64,000 nucleotides of DNA. Source: Acinetobacter pittii ATCC 19004 = CIP 70.29. Lineage in GTDB: Bacteria > Pseudomonadota > Gammaproteobacteria > Pseudomonadales > Moraxellaceae. Shown here in pieces: positions 6,550 through 15,770 of this stretch. The notes beneath the pieces are model-generated. The model saw only the letters and a program-made list of their open reading frames with translations, was not told the origin of the DNA and made no database searches. A program made the position numbers and the translations under genes. The first letter of the stretch is position 1. Each line of letters starts with the position of its first letter. The stretch covers positions 186,001-250,000 of the forward strand of contig NZ_KB849790.1 of NCBI RefSeq assembly GCF_000369045.1, written 5' to 3'.

Positions 6550-8802
6550 TTAATAATTAAATGTATAACTGAGGCCGTAAGTACGTCCTTCAGCTGGTAT
6601 ACTTTCTACAAGACCATATACTTTTTCTGCTTGTTGACTATAGACAGTTCGATAGTCTCTATTCCAAACATTATATACACCAAAATCTATACGTCCTTTC
6701 CAAGCTGGAAAATGAGCCAAAACATCCATCGTGCTATAGCCTTTAATTTTTACAGCTGAAAGTGAACCATCTTTTACTGCTTCATTTGTACCTTTTATAG
6801 CAAGCATTTGCACACGAGCGCCATAACCCTCATCGCTACTCCATTCGGCAAAAACCGTACCTTTTATTGGTGAAACTTGAAAAGCATTCAACTCTTTCCA
6901 TTTACCATCCGTATCTTTATATTGACCTCGCGTATAACCAAGTGTTCCCCCAACTTTAAACTCTTCCATAAATGGATAGGTCGCCGTTAGTTCAGCACCA
7001 TATACACGCTGGTCTTTGTCCATAACCTCAGCAACAGTTTCTTTATTACTGTTCTTGTAGAATTGAACAACTTTGTCTGAGGTATTATAGAAACCCGTTA
7101 TACCTAGATTTAGACTCTGCTCTCCTTGTAAACGCCAGCCTAATTCATAGCTGTTTACACTAATAGGTTGGATATTAGCGGTTGATATATTAAATGCATC
7201 ACGCATCATCCGTTGTACATCTGGAAAGCTAAAACCTTGAGAGAAATTAGCAAATATTTGCTGCTCATCTGTTAATTTATATATCGTTCCCAAATTGAAT
7301 AAAACAGCATCGTCATTTACAGATCCGCTTGTTTGTATCCCATTTTTAGTCGAATACTGTTCTGTTTCAGCTTTAATATATTGGTAACGAGTACCAGCCT
7401 GGACATTCATACGGTCTGTTAAAGCGTAATCACCTTGTATAAAAACGCCAGCACTTTGAATTGTTGTATTTGGACCGGCATCGGAAGTTTTACCTGTAGG
7501 TTTATAGGTCAAACCTGTATTAAATGCTGTGAAATGCTCGTAGTATTGATGATCTTTTTCATGTTCATAATCTAAGCCATAAGTTAGATTAAGCTCACGA
7601 TTCATAATATTTAAATCACTTTGTACTGTTGAGCGCAGACCAGCCACTTCGATTTCAGATTGAGATTGTTTTGCTTCTGTACCTTCCCCTCCTAAAAAGA
7701 CTGGAAAGAAACGAGCATCTTCTTTACGGTAATATCCTTCTAAATTTAAGACCTGACCTAAAATATCTTTATTTTGGTATTGAGTGTTGAATGCATAGCG
7801 CTCTGTAAAAGGCTGATTAGATATTTCTAAACCCTTTTTCCCAATATATGAGTTAGGCGCTCCTCCATAAATATAATTTTTCCCATAATCAGGACCATAA
7901 TTCGTATCTTGTTCATCTTTATAATATTGCGAACCCAAACTTAGTGATTGGTTATCAGTTAAATCTATATTTATACGACTATTAATATCAATTGTATCAG
8001 TATCAGGACGGCTACCTTGCATAGGTGCTATAGCAATACGATCACCATGGCTATCGAACTGAGATCCGCGACTAGTGAAATTAGCCCCTAAAAAACCATT
8101 TACATTATCTTTATTAAATGAAATGGATTGGCCAATTTCATAAGCTAGACTATCACTCCGAAATGTATCGGAAGACGTAATACCAAGTTTAGTTTCAAAA
8201 CTTACTGGTTTAGTCGAATCAGCACGTTTCGTAATAATATTAATAATCCCGCCGGTAGAACCTGATCCATAAATACTTGTAGCTCCTGAAAGAACTTCAA
8301 TACGTTCAATCATGCCTGGACTAATACTATTTAGTTGCCGAGCAACATCGCGTGAGCCATTTTGCGATACGCCGTCAATCATAATCATGACCTCACGACC
8401 ACGCATTGTTTGCCCATAGTTGGTAGTTGTTCCACTACTCACCCCAAGTGATGGAACCAACTGAGCCAATATATCGGCAATTTTTCGTCCAGCAGTTGCC
8501 TGTTGTTCAATTTGCTGCTTTTCAATCGTTTGAACTGTGCCTGCAATTTCAGCAATATTTTTTGGCGTCCTTGTCGCCGTCACTATAATTTTTTGCAATT
8601 GAGCTACAGGCTTTTGTGTCGGTTGATTATTAAGGGCTGCCTTTTCAATACTTGTATTTGCATAAACCTGCTGCGCAAATATTGCTGCTAGAGCAATACA
8701 ACAAGGTTTTAATTTAAAATATCGTGATTCTGCACACATCAGATGATTTGAGTTAGCCCCAACCTTTTTGTATCGATGCATTTTCCCTTTCTCCAAACCC
8801 AA
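6550..8802 (-). CDS. TonB-dependent outer-membrane receptor, probably ferric siderophore
   Basis: A 750-residue receptor. After the signal peptide (ending around VYA) comes a TonB-box-like stretch KIIVTATR, then a plug domain containing MIMIDGVSQNG and GSTGGIINIITKR, then the 22-strand barrel ending in a terminal aromatic residue (Tyr). Such receptors pass ferric siderophores or other large substrates through the outer membrane with energy from TonB-ExbB-ExbD. A Fur-like site about 45 bp upstream supports iron regulation. The ligand is not determinable here; FepA/Cir/FecA-like receptors are all possible. The start may be the second Met (8 codons in), giving MHRYKK. It is transcribed alone. 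Confidence 0.88.
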   Translation of the reverse strand: MGLEKGKMHRYKKVGANSNHLMCAESRYFKLKPCCIALAAIFAQQVYANTSIEKAALNNQPTQKPVAQLQKIIVTATRTPKNIAEIAGTVQTIEKQQIEQQATAGRKIADILAQLVPSLGVSSGTTTNYGQTMRGREVMIMIDGVSQNGSRDVARQLNSISPGMIERIEVLSGATSIYGSGSTGGIINIITKRADSTKPVSFETKLGITSSDTFRSDSLAYEIGQSISFNKDNVNGFLGANFTSRGSQFDSHGDRIAIAPMQGSRPDTDTIDINSRINIDLTDNQSLSLGSQYYKDEQDTNYGPDYGKNYIYGGAPNSYIGKKGLEISNQPFTERYAFNTQYQNKDILGQVLNLEGYYRKEDARFFPVFLGGEGTEAKQSQSEIEVAGLRSTVQSDLNIMNRELNLTYGLDYEHEKDHQYYEHFTAFNTGLTYKPTGKTSDAGPNTTIQSAGVFIQGDYALTDRMNVQAGTRYQYIKAETEQYSTKNGIQTSGSVNDDAVLFNLGTIYKLTDEQQIFANFSQGFSFPDVQRMMRDAFNISTANIQPISVNSYELGWRLQGEQSLNLGITGFYNTSDKVVQFYKNSNKETVAEVMDKDQRVYGAELTATYPFMEEFKVGGTLGYTRGQYKDTDGKWKELNAFQVSPIKGTVFAEWSSDEGYGARVQMLAIKGTNEAVKDGSLSAVKIKGYSTMDVLAHFPAWKGRIDFGVYNVWNRDYRTVYSQQAEKVYGLVESIPAEGRTYGLSYTFNY

Positions 8803-8848
8803 AAGTTATTAGATAGTTATAAGGCTCGGGATAATACTAAATATAAAT

Positions 8849-8867
8849 AATAATGAGAATTGTTTTT
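8849..8867 (-). promoter_or_regulatory. Fur-box-like operator upstream of the TonB receptor
   Basis: The 19-mer matches the Fur consensus at 13 of 19 positions, with a core AATAATGAGAAT, and lies 47-65 bp upstream of the annotated receptor start. It fits iron-repressed expression of the receptor. Confidence 0.6.
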
Positions 8868-8939
8868 ATTAAAATAACTTGATTTAATACTACCAATCTT
8901 AAAATTAGTTAATTTAATGAGATAAGAAAAAGATTTATT

Positions 8940-9407
8940 TTACTCATCAAGTACATCAACAAATTGAGCATTTAAGAGTTGTGCTAGATCTTTCGGGTTT
9001 AAGCCAATATCTAGTCCCCGTTTTCCTCCACTCACATAGATTTTGCTGAACGCTTGTGCAGATGCATCAATAACGGTTTTTAAACGCTTCTTTTGACCTA
9101 AAGGACTAATCCCTCCGACCAAATACCCCGTTAAACGTTCAGCGTCTTTTGGATTGGCCATTTGCAATTTTTTGCAGCCAAACGCCGTAGCCACTTTTTT
9201 TAAATTTAATTGATGATTAACTGGCAATACTGCAACAAAAAAATTCTTATCATCGCTAACCATCAATGTTTTGAATACTTCCCTTACATCTAAATTTAGT
9301 TTTTCTGCTGCTTCTAATCCAAAACTTTTAGCATTTGAATCATGTTCATATTCATGAATAGAAAATTCGATTTTATTACTTTTTAACAGTCTACATGCAG
9401 GAGTCAT
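8940..9407 (-). CDS. ybaK: YbaK/EbsC-type Cys-tRNA(Pro) deacylase
   Basis: A 155-residue YbaK-type editing domain that hydrolyses Cys-tRNA(Pro) mischarged by ProRS. Recognisable parts are MTPACRLL at the start, the [10 protein letters not shown] helix, [15 protein letters not shown], and [17 protein letters not shown], which carries the conserved loop. The open frame extends 33 codons upstream to 9506, but that extension is hydrophobic, AT-rich and outside the family's normal length; the Met at 9407 gives the expected size (E. coli YbaK is 159 residues). Stands alone, divergent from the next small gene. Confidence 0.88.
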   Translation of the reverse strand: MTPACRLLKSNKIEFSIHEYEHDSNAKSFGLEAAEKLNLDVREVFKTLMVSDDKNFFVAVLPVNHQLNLKKVATAFGCKKLQMANPKDAERLTGYLVGGISPLGQKKRLKTVIDASAQAFSKIYVSGGKRGLDIGLNPKDLAQLLNAQFVDVLDE

Positions 9408-9596
9408 AATAAGTAGTGTTATAGATGAAATTATTTGGATTATAGGTTTTTTAGAAAAATTTTTAAATTTGCTTAGGCTATTTACAAGAATTACATAAAA
9501 AATCAAACAGCAACTGAATAAAAAATAATCTCAACTTGATATTCATGGCTCGACTCCATATATTTTATTTAGATTTAAGTCTGAGCTGACAATTTT

Positions 9597-9899
9597 ATGA
9601 GTTATAAACACAACAATCTGATGGCTATGCGCCACCGTTTTTGGGATGAATCTTCAGATTATGTCTTAAATGAAAAGCAGTTTTTACAGCAGACGTTAAT
9701 TGAACAAGGCATCTTTAATAATGCAACACTCGAGGATGTTAAGTATTTTTTCTATACCTTACCCAGCATTATTATTGTAAAAGCTCATGCACTTGGTTTT
9801 ATGCATGATTCAGTCAAACAAATGTTATTACAGCATATTCAGTCCAATCGCCTTCACTTAATGCAGAAGTCTGAATTAAAGATCCAATTTAAAATGTAA
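9597..9899 (+). CDS. Small conserved-looking protein of unknown function
   Basis: A 100-residue soluble protein, rich in aromatic and His residues, with no signal peptide or membrane segment. The amphipathic pattern suggests an all-helical fold. I do not recognise the family. Its start is an ATG with only a weak ribosome binding site, but codon use resembles its neighbours and no competing frame exists. It lies between ybaK (divergent) and the ABC1 kinase gene, 233 bp from the latter, so it is probably monocistronic. Confidence 0.6.
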   Translation: MSYKHNNLMAMRHRFWDESSDYVLNEKQFLQQTLIEQGIFNNATLEDVKYFFYTLPSIIIVKAHALGFMHDSVKQMLLQHIQSNRLHLMQKSELKIQFKM

Positions 9900-10019
9900 T
9901 TTAAGTTTTTGTGAAAGATCTGTTTTTACCCTAGTTTTACTCACCTGAACGCTGTAAGTTTCTTAAATTTTAAAATTGCTTAGGCTATTTTAAATTAATG
10001 AAATAAAGATAGCCATTTC

Positions 10020-10035
10020 GACTGATCATTCAGTC
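10020..10035. repeat. Short palindrome GACTGA-TCAT-TCAGTC
   Basis: A 6-bp-arm inverted repeat with 4-bp centre in the gap before the ABC1 kinase-like gene, about 100 bp upstream of its start. The shape resembles operators of TetR-type repressors, but no such regulator is nearby. Confidence 0.35.
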
Positions 10036-10132
10036 TGAGAGAACTATTTTAATACGCTCAAAACATGTAATATTCGTTACAATTTTAGATCACCAGCGTT
10101 TGGCTGCATGATGCGCATAGGATTCTATTTTC

Positions 10133-11506
10133 ATGTCAAATCAGAAAGATAAGCTTAAGAGTTTAAAAACTTCTTCCATGGATCGACGCTTATCAATCGC
10201 GAAAGCTTCTTTACTTGCAGGAACACGTTGGGCAACTGCAAGTGCCTCTTCTTTATTTTCTAATGAGGAAGAAAAAGAAAAGAAACGCAAAAAAGCGATG
10301 AGCGAGCAAGCTAATTATCTGGTTTCTGAAATAGGTAAACTTAAGGGTTCTATTGTTAAGATTGGCCAAATGATGGCCCTTTATGGTGAACATTTTTTAC
10401 CTGAAGAAATTACACAAGCATTAAACACCTTAAATAACCAGACAGTTGCTTTGGATTGGCCTGCAATTAAGCCGCACCTTCAAGAGCAATTGGGCGCTAA
10501 ATTAAATGATTTAACAATTGATCATGAGCCAATTGGTACGGCCTCTCTCGCACAAGTACACCGTGCAACGCGTAAATCAGATGGTTTAGAGTTAGTTTTA
10601 AAGATTCAATATCCAGGCGTTGCAAATGCTATTGACTCCGATATGAGCTTGTTTAAAAACATGCTTAAACTGACGCGTATGGTTCCACAAACCCGTGAAT
10701 TTGATCAGTGGTTTGATGAAGTACGTGAAATGATGCATCGCGAAGTTGACTATGATGTTGAAGCTGCCACTACTCGTCGCTTTGCTGAACGCTTAAAAGA
10801 TGATGAGCGTTATATTGTCCCTACAATTGTAGATGAATATTGCACTAATCAAGTGCTCTGCATGACTTTTGAACGTGGTGTGCCAATTAATAGTCCTGTG
10901 ATGTTGTCATTACCTCAAGAACGTCGTAATCAACTCGGTGAAGCGTCATTAGAGATTGCGGTTCGTGAAATTTTTGAATGGGGTGAAATGCAAACTGACC
11001 CTAACTTTGGTAATTACCTTGTTCGTTTAGGTAATGGCCAAGACATTCAAGACAAAATTGTATTATTAGATTTTGGTGCTATTCGCCAGTTTGATGAACA
11101 CTTGCTATCAGTTGCCCGTCAACTCATTCAGGCAGGTTATCAACATAATAAAGATGCAATGGTCAAAGCCATGACTGGTTACGAGTTCTTTGATGCGATG
11201 CCTGAAAGTATTAAACCAGGTATGGCTGATGTCTTTTTACTTGCAACAGAAGCATTCAGTACTCCTGCAAATAACCCAGATATGCCCGCTGGTCTTATGG
11301 ATGAACACGAACGTTATGACTGGAAGAAAAGCCAGCTTCATAGCCGTGTTATGCAACAAGCTAGTAAATCAATGGCTTCACGTTATTTTTCAGTTCCGCC
11401 AAAAGAGTTTATGTTTATTAGCCGTAAATTCATTGGAGCCTACACATTTATGACGGTTATTGATGCAAAAACCAATGTGCGACGTATGATTCGTAACTTT
11501 GCTTGA
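10133..11506 (+). CDS. ABC1/AarF/UbiB-family atypical kinase-like protein
   Basis: A 457-residue UbiB-type protein. It has the KxGQ motif (KIGQ, 76-79), the Ala-rich loop replacing the P-loop (GTASLAQVH, 135-143), Lys157 in LKIQYPG, a catalytic-loop-like DPNFGN and a DFG (LLDFGAIRQF). UbiB-family proteins have ATPase rather than protein kinase activity and support ubiquinone biosynthesis or lipid handling. It lacks the C-terminal transmembrane pair of E. coli UbiB and is shorter (457 against about 546), so it is probably a paralogue of UbiB rather than UbiB itself. Monocistronic, with a hairpin after its stop. Confidence 0.85.
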   Translation: MSNQKDKLKSLKTSSMDRRLSIAKASLLAGTRWATASASSLFSNEEEKEKKRKKAMSEQANYLVSEIGKLKGSIVKIGQMMALYGEHFLPEEITQALNTLNNQTVALDWPAIKPHLQEQLGAKLNDLTIDHEPIGTASLAQVHRATRKSDGLELVLKIQYPGVANAIDSDMSLFKNMLKLTRMVPQTREFDQWFDEVREMMHREVDYDVEAATTRRFAERLKDDERYIVPTIVDEYCTNQVLCMTFERGVPINSPVMLSLPQERRNQLGEASLEIAVREIFEWGEMQTDPNFGNYLVRLGNGQDIQDKIVLLDFGAIRQFDEHLLSVARQLIQAGYQHNKDAMVKAMTGYEFFDAMPESIKPGMADVFLLATEAFSTPANNPDMPAGLMDEHERYDWKKSQLHSRVMQQASKSMASRYFSVPPKEFMFISRKFIGAYTFMTVIDAKTNVRRMIRNFA

Positions 11507-11516
11507 TTTAATGAAA

Positions 11517-11545
11517 GACTAGAATGATTCCATGTCATTCTAGTC
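11517..11545 (+). terminator. Hairpin after the ABC1 kinase-like gene
   Basis: An 11-bp perfect stem, GACTAGAATGA and TCATTCTAGTC, around a 7-nt loop, beginning 11 bp after the stop codon. No long T-run follows, so it may act with other factors or stabilise the 3' end. Confidence 0.5.
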
Positions 11546-11725
11546 AATCCTTCTCGGCTCCCCAACATTACAATTATTTTAAATAAATAAAATCAAAAAC
11601 TTATAATTTTCTTATTTTCTATTTACCATTTATCTACTCATTTTTCGAATGTCAGTAACGACATAGTTTTTTAATATAAGGCGTGTCAGCATAAAACAAT
11701 AACAATATGTTAGGACACCATAATC

Positions 11726-13018
11726 ATGACAAGTATGATCAATAAAGCTCAGGGTTTGGGTTTATCGCTGATCACAAGATTGGCTGGAAGCGATGTACTT
11801 GATCAACTCAAGTTGCGTAAATTTGTTGAAAAATCTCTTTATCAAGGTTCAAAAGTTGGCTTTAGAGCATTAACGCAGACTCAAAAAACATTTAAGCCCA
11901 AGCAAATCTCTCAACAACGTTTACCTCGCCAACAAAAAAATTTATTTGATTTAAGTTTAACCGAAGAACAACAAATGACTTCTGAAGCAATGTCTCAATT
12001 TGCTCAAGAGGTTTTATTGGGGTTAGCTCATGATGCCGATCAGGAAGCTCAGTTTCCTGAAAGTCTTTGGCAATATGTTGAAGATTTAGGACTTAACTAC
12101 TATGCACTTCCAGAAGCACTCGGTGGAGTAGCGGCCGAACAAAATATCGTTAGTAACTTGTTAATTGCTGAAAAACTAGCTGAAGGTGATTTCAGCCTTA
12201 CAGCAGGATTACTCAGTACATTTAGCGTTATTAATGCAATCACACGTTGGGGTTCTACTGAAGTTCAGTCGATGTACCTACCATGTTTTGCAGAAGACTC
12301 AGACATTACAGCAACTTTTGCTGTTCAAGAAACAACTCCAGCATTTAACCCTTATGTTTTAAAAACAAAAGCATCACTTGAAAATGATCAGTTTTTTATT
12401 GATGGTGAAAAAACATTAGTGATTTTAGGCGATTTAGCTGATGTATTTTTAGTAAGTGCAGACTTTAACGGCAAGCCAGACGTATTCGTCGTGCAGTGTA
12501 ATGAAACAATTTCAATAAAAAACACTCCGGCCATGGGTCTTAAAGCCGCAGAAACAGCAACTCTTCGCTTTAATCACACTCCTGCTCTACGTTTAGGTGC
12601 AACAGATTTTGATTACACAGCCTTTGTAGATTTAGGCAACTTAATGTGGTGTGCAATGGCTGTAGGTACATGTGAAGCTGTAAAAGCTTACTGTATTAAA
12701 TATGCCAATGAACGAACCGCGTTCGGTGAACCTATTTCACATCGTCAAAGTGTCGCTTTCATGATTGCAGATATGGCAATTGAAATTGATGCAATGCGTA
12801 TGTTGATTTTAAATGCAGCAAGCCTTGCAGAGTCAGGCAAGCCATTTCACCGCGAAGCTTACTTAGCTCATCTACTTTGTGCTGAAAAATCCATGAAAAT
12901 TGGTACAGACGGTGTGCAAATTCTTGGTGGACATGGTTTCACAAAAGAACATCCCGTTGAACGTTGGTACCGCGATTTACGGGCTACTGCAATTTTACAA
13001 TCTGGCTTACATGCTTAA
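11726..13018 (+). CDS. Acyl-CoA dehydrogenase family protein lacking the usual catalytic Glu
   Basis: A 430-residue protein: an unusual basic N-terminal extension of about 65 residues, then the acyl-CoA dehydrogenase N, middle and C domains. The C domain shows NERTAFGEPISHRQS and ILGGHGFTKEHPVERWYRD. In most of the family the sequence continues into a loop with the catalytic Glu (EGT/EG). Here it ends ILQSGLHA, with Gln at about that place, and the alternative helix-G Glu position (DLERL in isovaleryl-CoA dehydrogenase) reads DLGNL. A second dehydrogenase follows after 23 bp. The pair may form a heteromeric enzyme; alternatively this subunit binds FAD or substrate without catalysis. Confidence 0.85.
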   Translation: MTSMINKAQGLGLSLITRLAGSDVLDQLKLRKFVEKSLYQGSKVGFRALTQTQKTFKPKQISQQRLPRQQKNLFDLSLTEEQQMTSEAMSQFAQEVLLGLAHDADQEAQFPESLWQYVEDLGLNYYALPEALGGVAAEQNIVSNLLIAEKLAEGDFSLTAGLLSTFSVINAITRWGSTEVQSMYLPCFAEDSDITATFAVQETTPAFNPYVLKTKASLENDQFFIDGEKTLVILGDLADVFLVSADFNGKPDVFVVQCNETISIKNTPAMGLKAAETATLRFNHTPALRLGATDFDYTAFVDLGNLMWCAMAVGTCEAVKAYCIKYANERTAFGEPISHRQSVAFMIADMAIEIDAMRMLILNAASLAESGKPFHREAYLAHLLCAEKSMKIGTDGVQILGGHGFTKEHPVERWYRDLRATAILQSGLHA

Positions 13019-13041
13019 AAGATCAATCAGAGGATACTTTA

Positions 13042-14247
13042 ATGAATTTACAAAATCCTAAAAAATTCAAAATGATGATTGATCAAGCACATGATGTTGC
13101 GATCAATGTTTTACGCCCTATTTCTCGCAAATATGATAAAGCTGAACATGCATATCCAAAAGAACTTGATATGCTTGCCTCCCTCATTGATGGCATGAAT
13201 GAAGGTGGTGAAGGAATTAATGCTGGTGCTGCGGGTGCTGGAAAGCGCGGTGATACCGACAATGAAGGTATTCGCAATGGAACCAACATGTCGACCGCTC
13301 TTGGAATTATTGAGATGTGTTATGGCGATACAGGCTTATTACTGAGTATGCCTCGTCAGGGTCTTGGAAACTCAGCAATTGCTGCTGTCGCAAATGATGA
13401 GCAATTAGAACGGTTCAAAGGAACATGGGCAGCAATGGCCATCACAGAACCGGGTTGTGGCTCCGACTCTGCCGCTATCCGTACCACAGCAACCAAAGAT
13501 GGCAATGACTACATTCTAAATGGTGAAAAGATTTTTGTGACCTCAGGTGAACGAGCAGACTCTGTCGTTGTTTGGGCTACACTTGATCGTAAACTTGGCC
13601 GTGCAGCGATTAAATCATTTGTAGTGCCCAAAGGTACGCCTGGTATGAAGGTCGAACGTCTCGAACATAAATTAGGAATTAAAGCATCAGATACAGCAGT
13701 CATCAGTTTTATTGACTGCCGTGTGCCAGCAGAGAACCTTTTGGGTAATGCAGAAGTGGATGTTGCTAAAGGTTTCGCCGGAGTAATGGAAACTTTTGAC
13801 AATACTCGGCCTTTAGTTGCAGCAATGGCAATCGGTTGTGCAAGAGCTTCACTAGAGCGTATTAAAGAGATTTTTAAAGATCAGCTTGATCCTGACTACT
13901 CGACTCCCTATCTACATTCTTCTAACCTTGCAGCACAAATCTACCGTATGGAGGCTGAGTGGGAAGCTGCTCGTCTGCTCATGTTAAAAGCAACGTGGAT
14001 GGCTGATAACAAAAAGCCAAACTCTAAAGAAGCTTCTATTGCAAAAGCAAAAGCAGGTCGTGTTGGTAACGAGATCACTTTAAAGTGTGTCGAATTGGCA
14101 GCAAGTGTTGGCTATAACGAAGACGAACTACTTGAGAAATGGGCACGTGATTCAAAAATTCTTGATATTTTTGAAGGTACTCAGCAAATTCAACAATTAA
14201 TTATTGCGCGTCGTGAGCTTGGTAAATCTTCCAGTGAATTAAAATAA
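13042..14247 (+). CDS. Acyl-CoA dehydrogenase
   Basis: A 401-residue flavoprotein that introduces the alpha-beta double bond into acyl-CoA, passing electrons to ETF. It shows MAITEPGCGSDSAAI (FAD/substrate loop), GEKIFVTSGERAD, and the C-terminal IFEGTQQIQQLIIAR carrying the catalytic Glu. The true start is the ATG at 13042, preceded by AGAGGA; the open frame extends upstream into the preceding gene. It follows the first dehydrogenase after 23 bp, so the two are almost certainly co-transcribed. Next to alkM/alkR, it suggests breakdown of fatty acids derived from alkanes, though substrate chain length is unknown. Confidence 0.92.
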   Translation: MNLQNPKKFKMMIDQAHDVAINVLRPISRKYDKAEHAYPKELDMLASLIDGMNEGGEGINAGAAGAGKRGDTDNEGIRNGTNMSTALGIIEMCYGDTGLLLSMPRQGLGNSAIAAVANDEQLERFKGTWAAMAITEPGCGSDSAAIRTTATKDGNDYILNGEKIFVTSGERADSVVVWATLDRKLGRAAIKSFVVPKGTPGMKVERLEHKLGIKASDTAVISFIDCRVPAENLLGNAEVDVAKGFAGVMETFDNTRPLVAAMAIGCARASLERIKEIFKDQLDPDYSTPYLHSSNLAAQIYRMEAEWEAARLLMLKATWMADNKKPNSKEASIAKAKAGRVGNEITLKCVELAASVGYNEDELLEKWARDSKILDIFEGTQQIQQLIIARRELGKSSSELK

Positions 14248-14254
14248 AAAAGAC

Positions 14255-14277
14255 GCAAGAGAATCTAACTCTCTTGC
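14255..14277 (+). terminator. Hairpin after the acyl-CoA dehydrogenase pair
   Basis: Stem GCAAGAGA / TCTCTTGC with a 7-nt loop, 8 bp after the second dehydrogenase stop; only a short T-rich tail follows. Confidence 0.55.
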
Positions 14278-14307
14278 TTCATAACGCTAAGATTTATCTA
14301 AAAAATA

Positions 14308-14337
14308 AAACCCTCTAATCACATGATTAGAGGGTTT
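14308..14337. terminator. Bidirectional terminator between the dehydrogenases and alkM
   Basis: A 13-bp perfect inverted repeat, AAACCCTCTAATC and GATTAGAGGGTTT, loop ACAT. On the minus strand it is followed by TTATTTTTTAG, a good intrinsic terminator; here, however, it lies downstream of alkM (minus) and downstream of the dehydrogenase operon (plus), so it serves convergent transcripts. Confidence 0.85.
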
Positions 14338-14369
14338 GGTATTTCAGGAATATATTATTTATTCAATTT

Positions 14370-15587
14370 TTATGCTTCTAAGGATTTATCTACTGCACCA
14401 AATTTTTTGAAGATTTTTGCACGTCGTTTTGGTGAAATATTCGCTTTGTTCAAATCACCTTTATAGTGATCAAAAACTCGCTTATCCATTATTTTGAACC
14501 ACAACGAAGGAATTAATGCAGGTAATAACATACTTGCATAACCACTTGGTAATTCTGGCGCCTCATCAAAATGACGTAATGCTTGGAATGGACGAGTCGG
14601 ATAAGCATGATGATCTGAGTGACGCTGCAACTGGTACAGAAATAAGTTTGTTACTACGTTGTTATTGTTCCAGCTATGCTCTGGCATTGTGCGCTCATAT
14701 TGACCATTTTCTTTTTTCTGACGCAGTAAGCCATAATGTTCAATATAGTTAATAATTTCAAAAAGACTAATGCCATAAAATGCTTGTGTCGCTAAATATG
14801 GAATTGTACTTTTACCAAAAATTCCCACCATAGAAGCATGAAAAGCAGCACTCATTCCCCAGCCTTGTAATAATTCATTATCTGCTGACCAGAACTCTTT
14901 TCCTTTACGTTTTAAACGATTTTTCTCGATTTCAATTGCAGACTTAAAAGAACCTACAACTGTACGTGGCCAGAACTCATAAAATGTTTCGCCCATACGT
15001 GAAGAAGCTGGATCTTCAGGAGTTGCTGCACGTTTATGGTGTCCATAAGGATGTTCGATACGGAAATGGTTATAACCTGTAGGAACTAAAGCAAGATGAG
15101 ATAAAATATGATCAATACGATCATGCTTATGACTTAATTCATGGGCTGTATTAATCGCAATACCATTAATCGCCCCCATTGAAACACCGAGCAAAATCTT
15201 ATCAATGAATGACGTAGTTTTACGGCTTGTTAAATAACATGCATAAACATTTGCAGCATATTGTAATGGGATAAAGCTCTTCACTAACCGTGAATAATAC
15301 GGATCTTTTTCAAGAAGCTTAATTTCTTCGTCGGTTGGATTACGTGCATCTTTACCAATAATCGTATCAATTGCAGGAATCACAACGTGTAATAAAAGTG
15401 GGCCACCTAAAGCAAATACTTTCTTTAATGGGCGTGGACCAAAATGGTATCCAGCTAAAATACCTAAACCAATTACAGGTAGAGCCGGACTAATCATCCA
15501 TAAATAGCGCTTACGATCTATCTCACGCATAGACGCTGGCACTGGCATAAGTTCTTGCTGAACATTTACTGGTGCATTCATAGTCAT
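14370..15587 (-). CDS. alkM: Alkane 1-monooxygenase AlkM/AlkB
   Basis: A 405-residue integral membrane non-heme di-iron alkane hydroxylase that converts medium- or long-chain n-alkanes to 1-alkanols using rubredoxin as electron donor. The His boxes are visible: HELSHKHD (about 149-156), EHPYGHHKRAATPEDPAS (about 179 onward), the NYIEHYGLLR segment, and LQRHSDHHAYP. Hydrophobic helices lie at about 30-50, 60-80, 105-145 and 245-265. The start is either of two Met codons (15587 or 15581) behind AGGA. It is transcribed away from the AraC-type regulator at 15771, the arrangement known for Acinetobacter alkM-alkR. Rubredoxin and rubredoxin reductase are not in the window. Confidence 0.95.
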   Translation of the reverse strand: MTMNAPVNVQQELMPVPASMREIDRKRYLWMISPALPVIGLGILAGYHFGPRPLKKVFALGGPLLLHVVIPAIDTIIGKDARNPTDEEIKLLEKDPYYSRLVKSFIPLQYAANVYACYLTSRKTTSFIDKILLGVSMGAINGIAINTAHELSHKHDRIDHILSHLALVPTGYNHFRIEHPYGHHKRAATPEDPASSRMGETFYEFWPRTVVGSFKSAIEIEKNRLKRKGKEFWSADNELLQGWGMSAAFHASMVGIFGKSTIPYLATQAFYGISLFEIINYIEHYGLLRQKKENGQYERTMPEHSWNNNNVVTNLFLYQLQRHSDHHAYPTRPFQALRHFDEAPELPSGYASMLLPALIPSLWFKIMDKRVFDHYKGDLNKANISPKRRAKIFKKFGAVDKSLEA

Positions 15588-15712
15588 ATTTCCTTTTTCT
15601 ATATATCTATATAGTTAAAGAAATAGTACTTACTTAACAGTAGTAACCGTCCAAAAAACCTATTTCAAAGTCTTTGGCATTTTCTTCCACTTTTTTGTCC
15701 TAAAAACACATG

Positions 15713-15740
15713 TTGATCTATTCTTATAGCTCACTATAAT
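15713..15740 (+). promoter_or_regulatory. Sigma-70 type promoter for alkR
   Basis: -35 TTGATC (15713-15718) and a perfect -10 TATAAT (15735-15740) with a 16-bp spacer. The start site should fall near 15747, which makes the ATG at 15753 almost leaderless and the ATG at 15771 more credible. Confidence 0.7.
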
Positions 15741-15770
15741 TTTATTAAAATAATGATTGATCATTTAAAG

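Noticed and set aside
6517..6759. Plus-strand open frame beginning near the Fur box and running into the receptor gene
   Set aside because: It is antisense to the C-terminal barrel of the receptor and the Fur-box promoter points the other way.
10020..10035. Palindrome as a definite TetR operator
   Set aside because: Shape alone is too common; no TetR regulator nearby, so it is listed only as a repeat.
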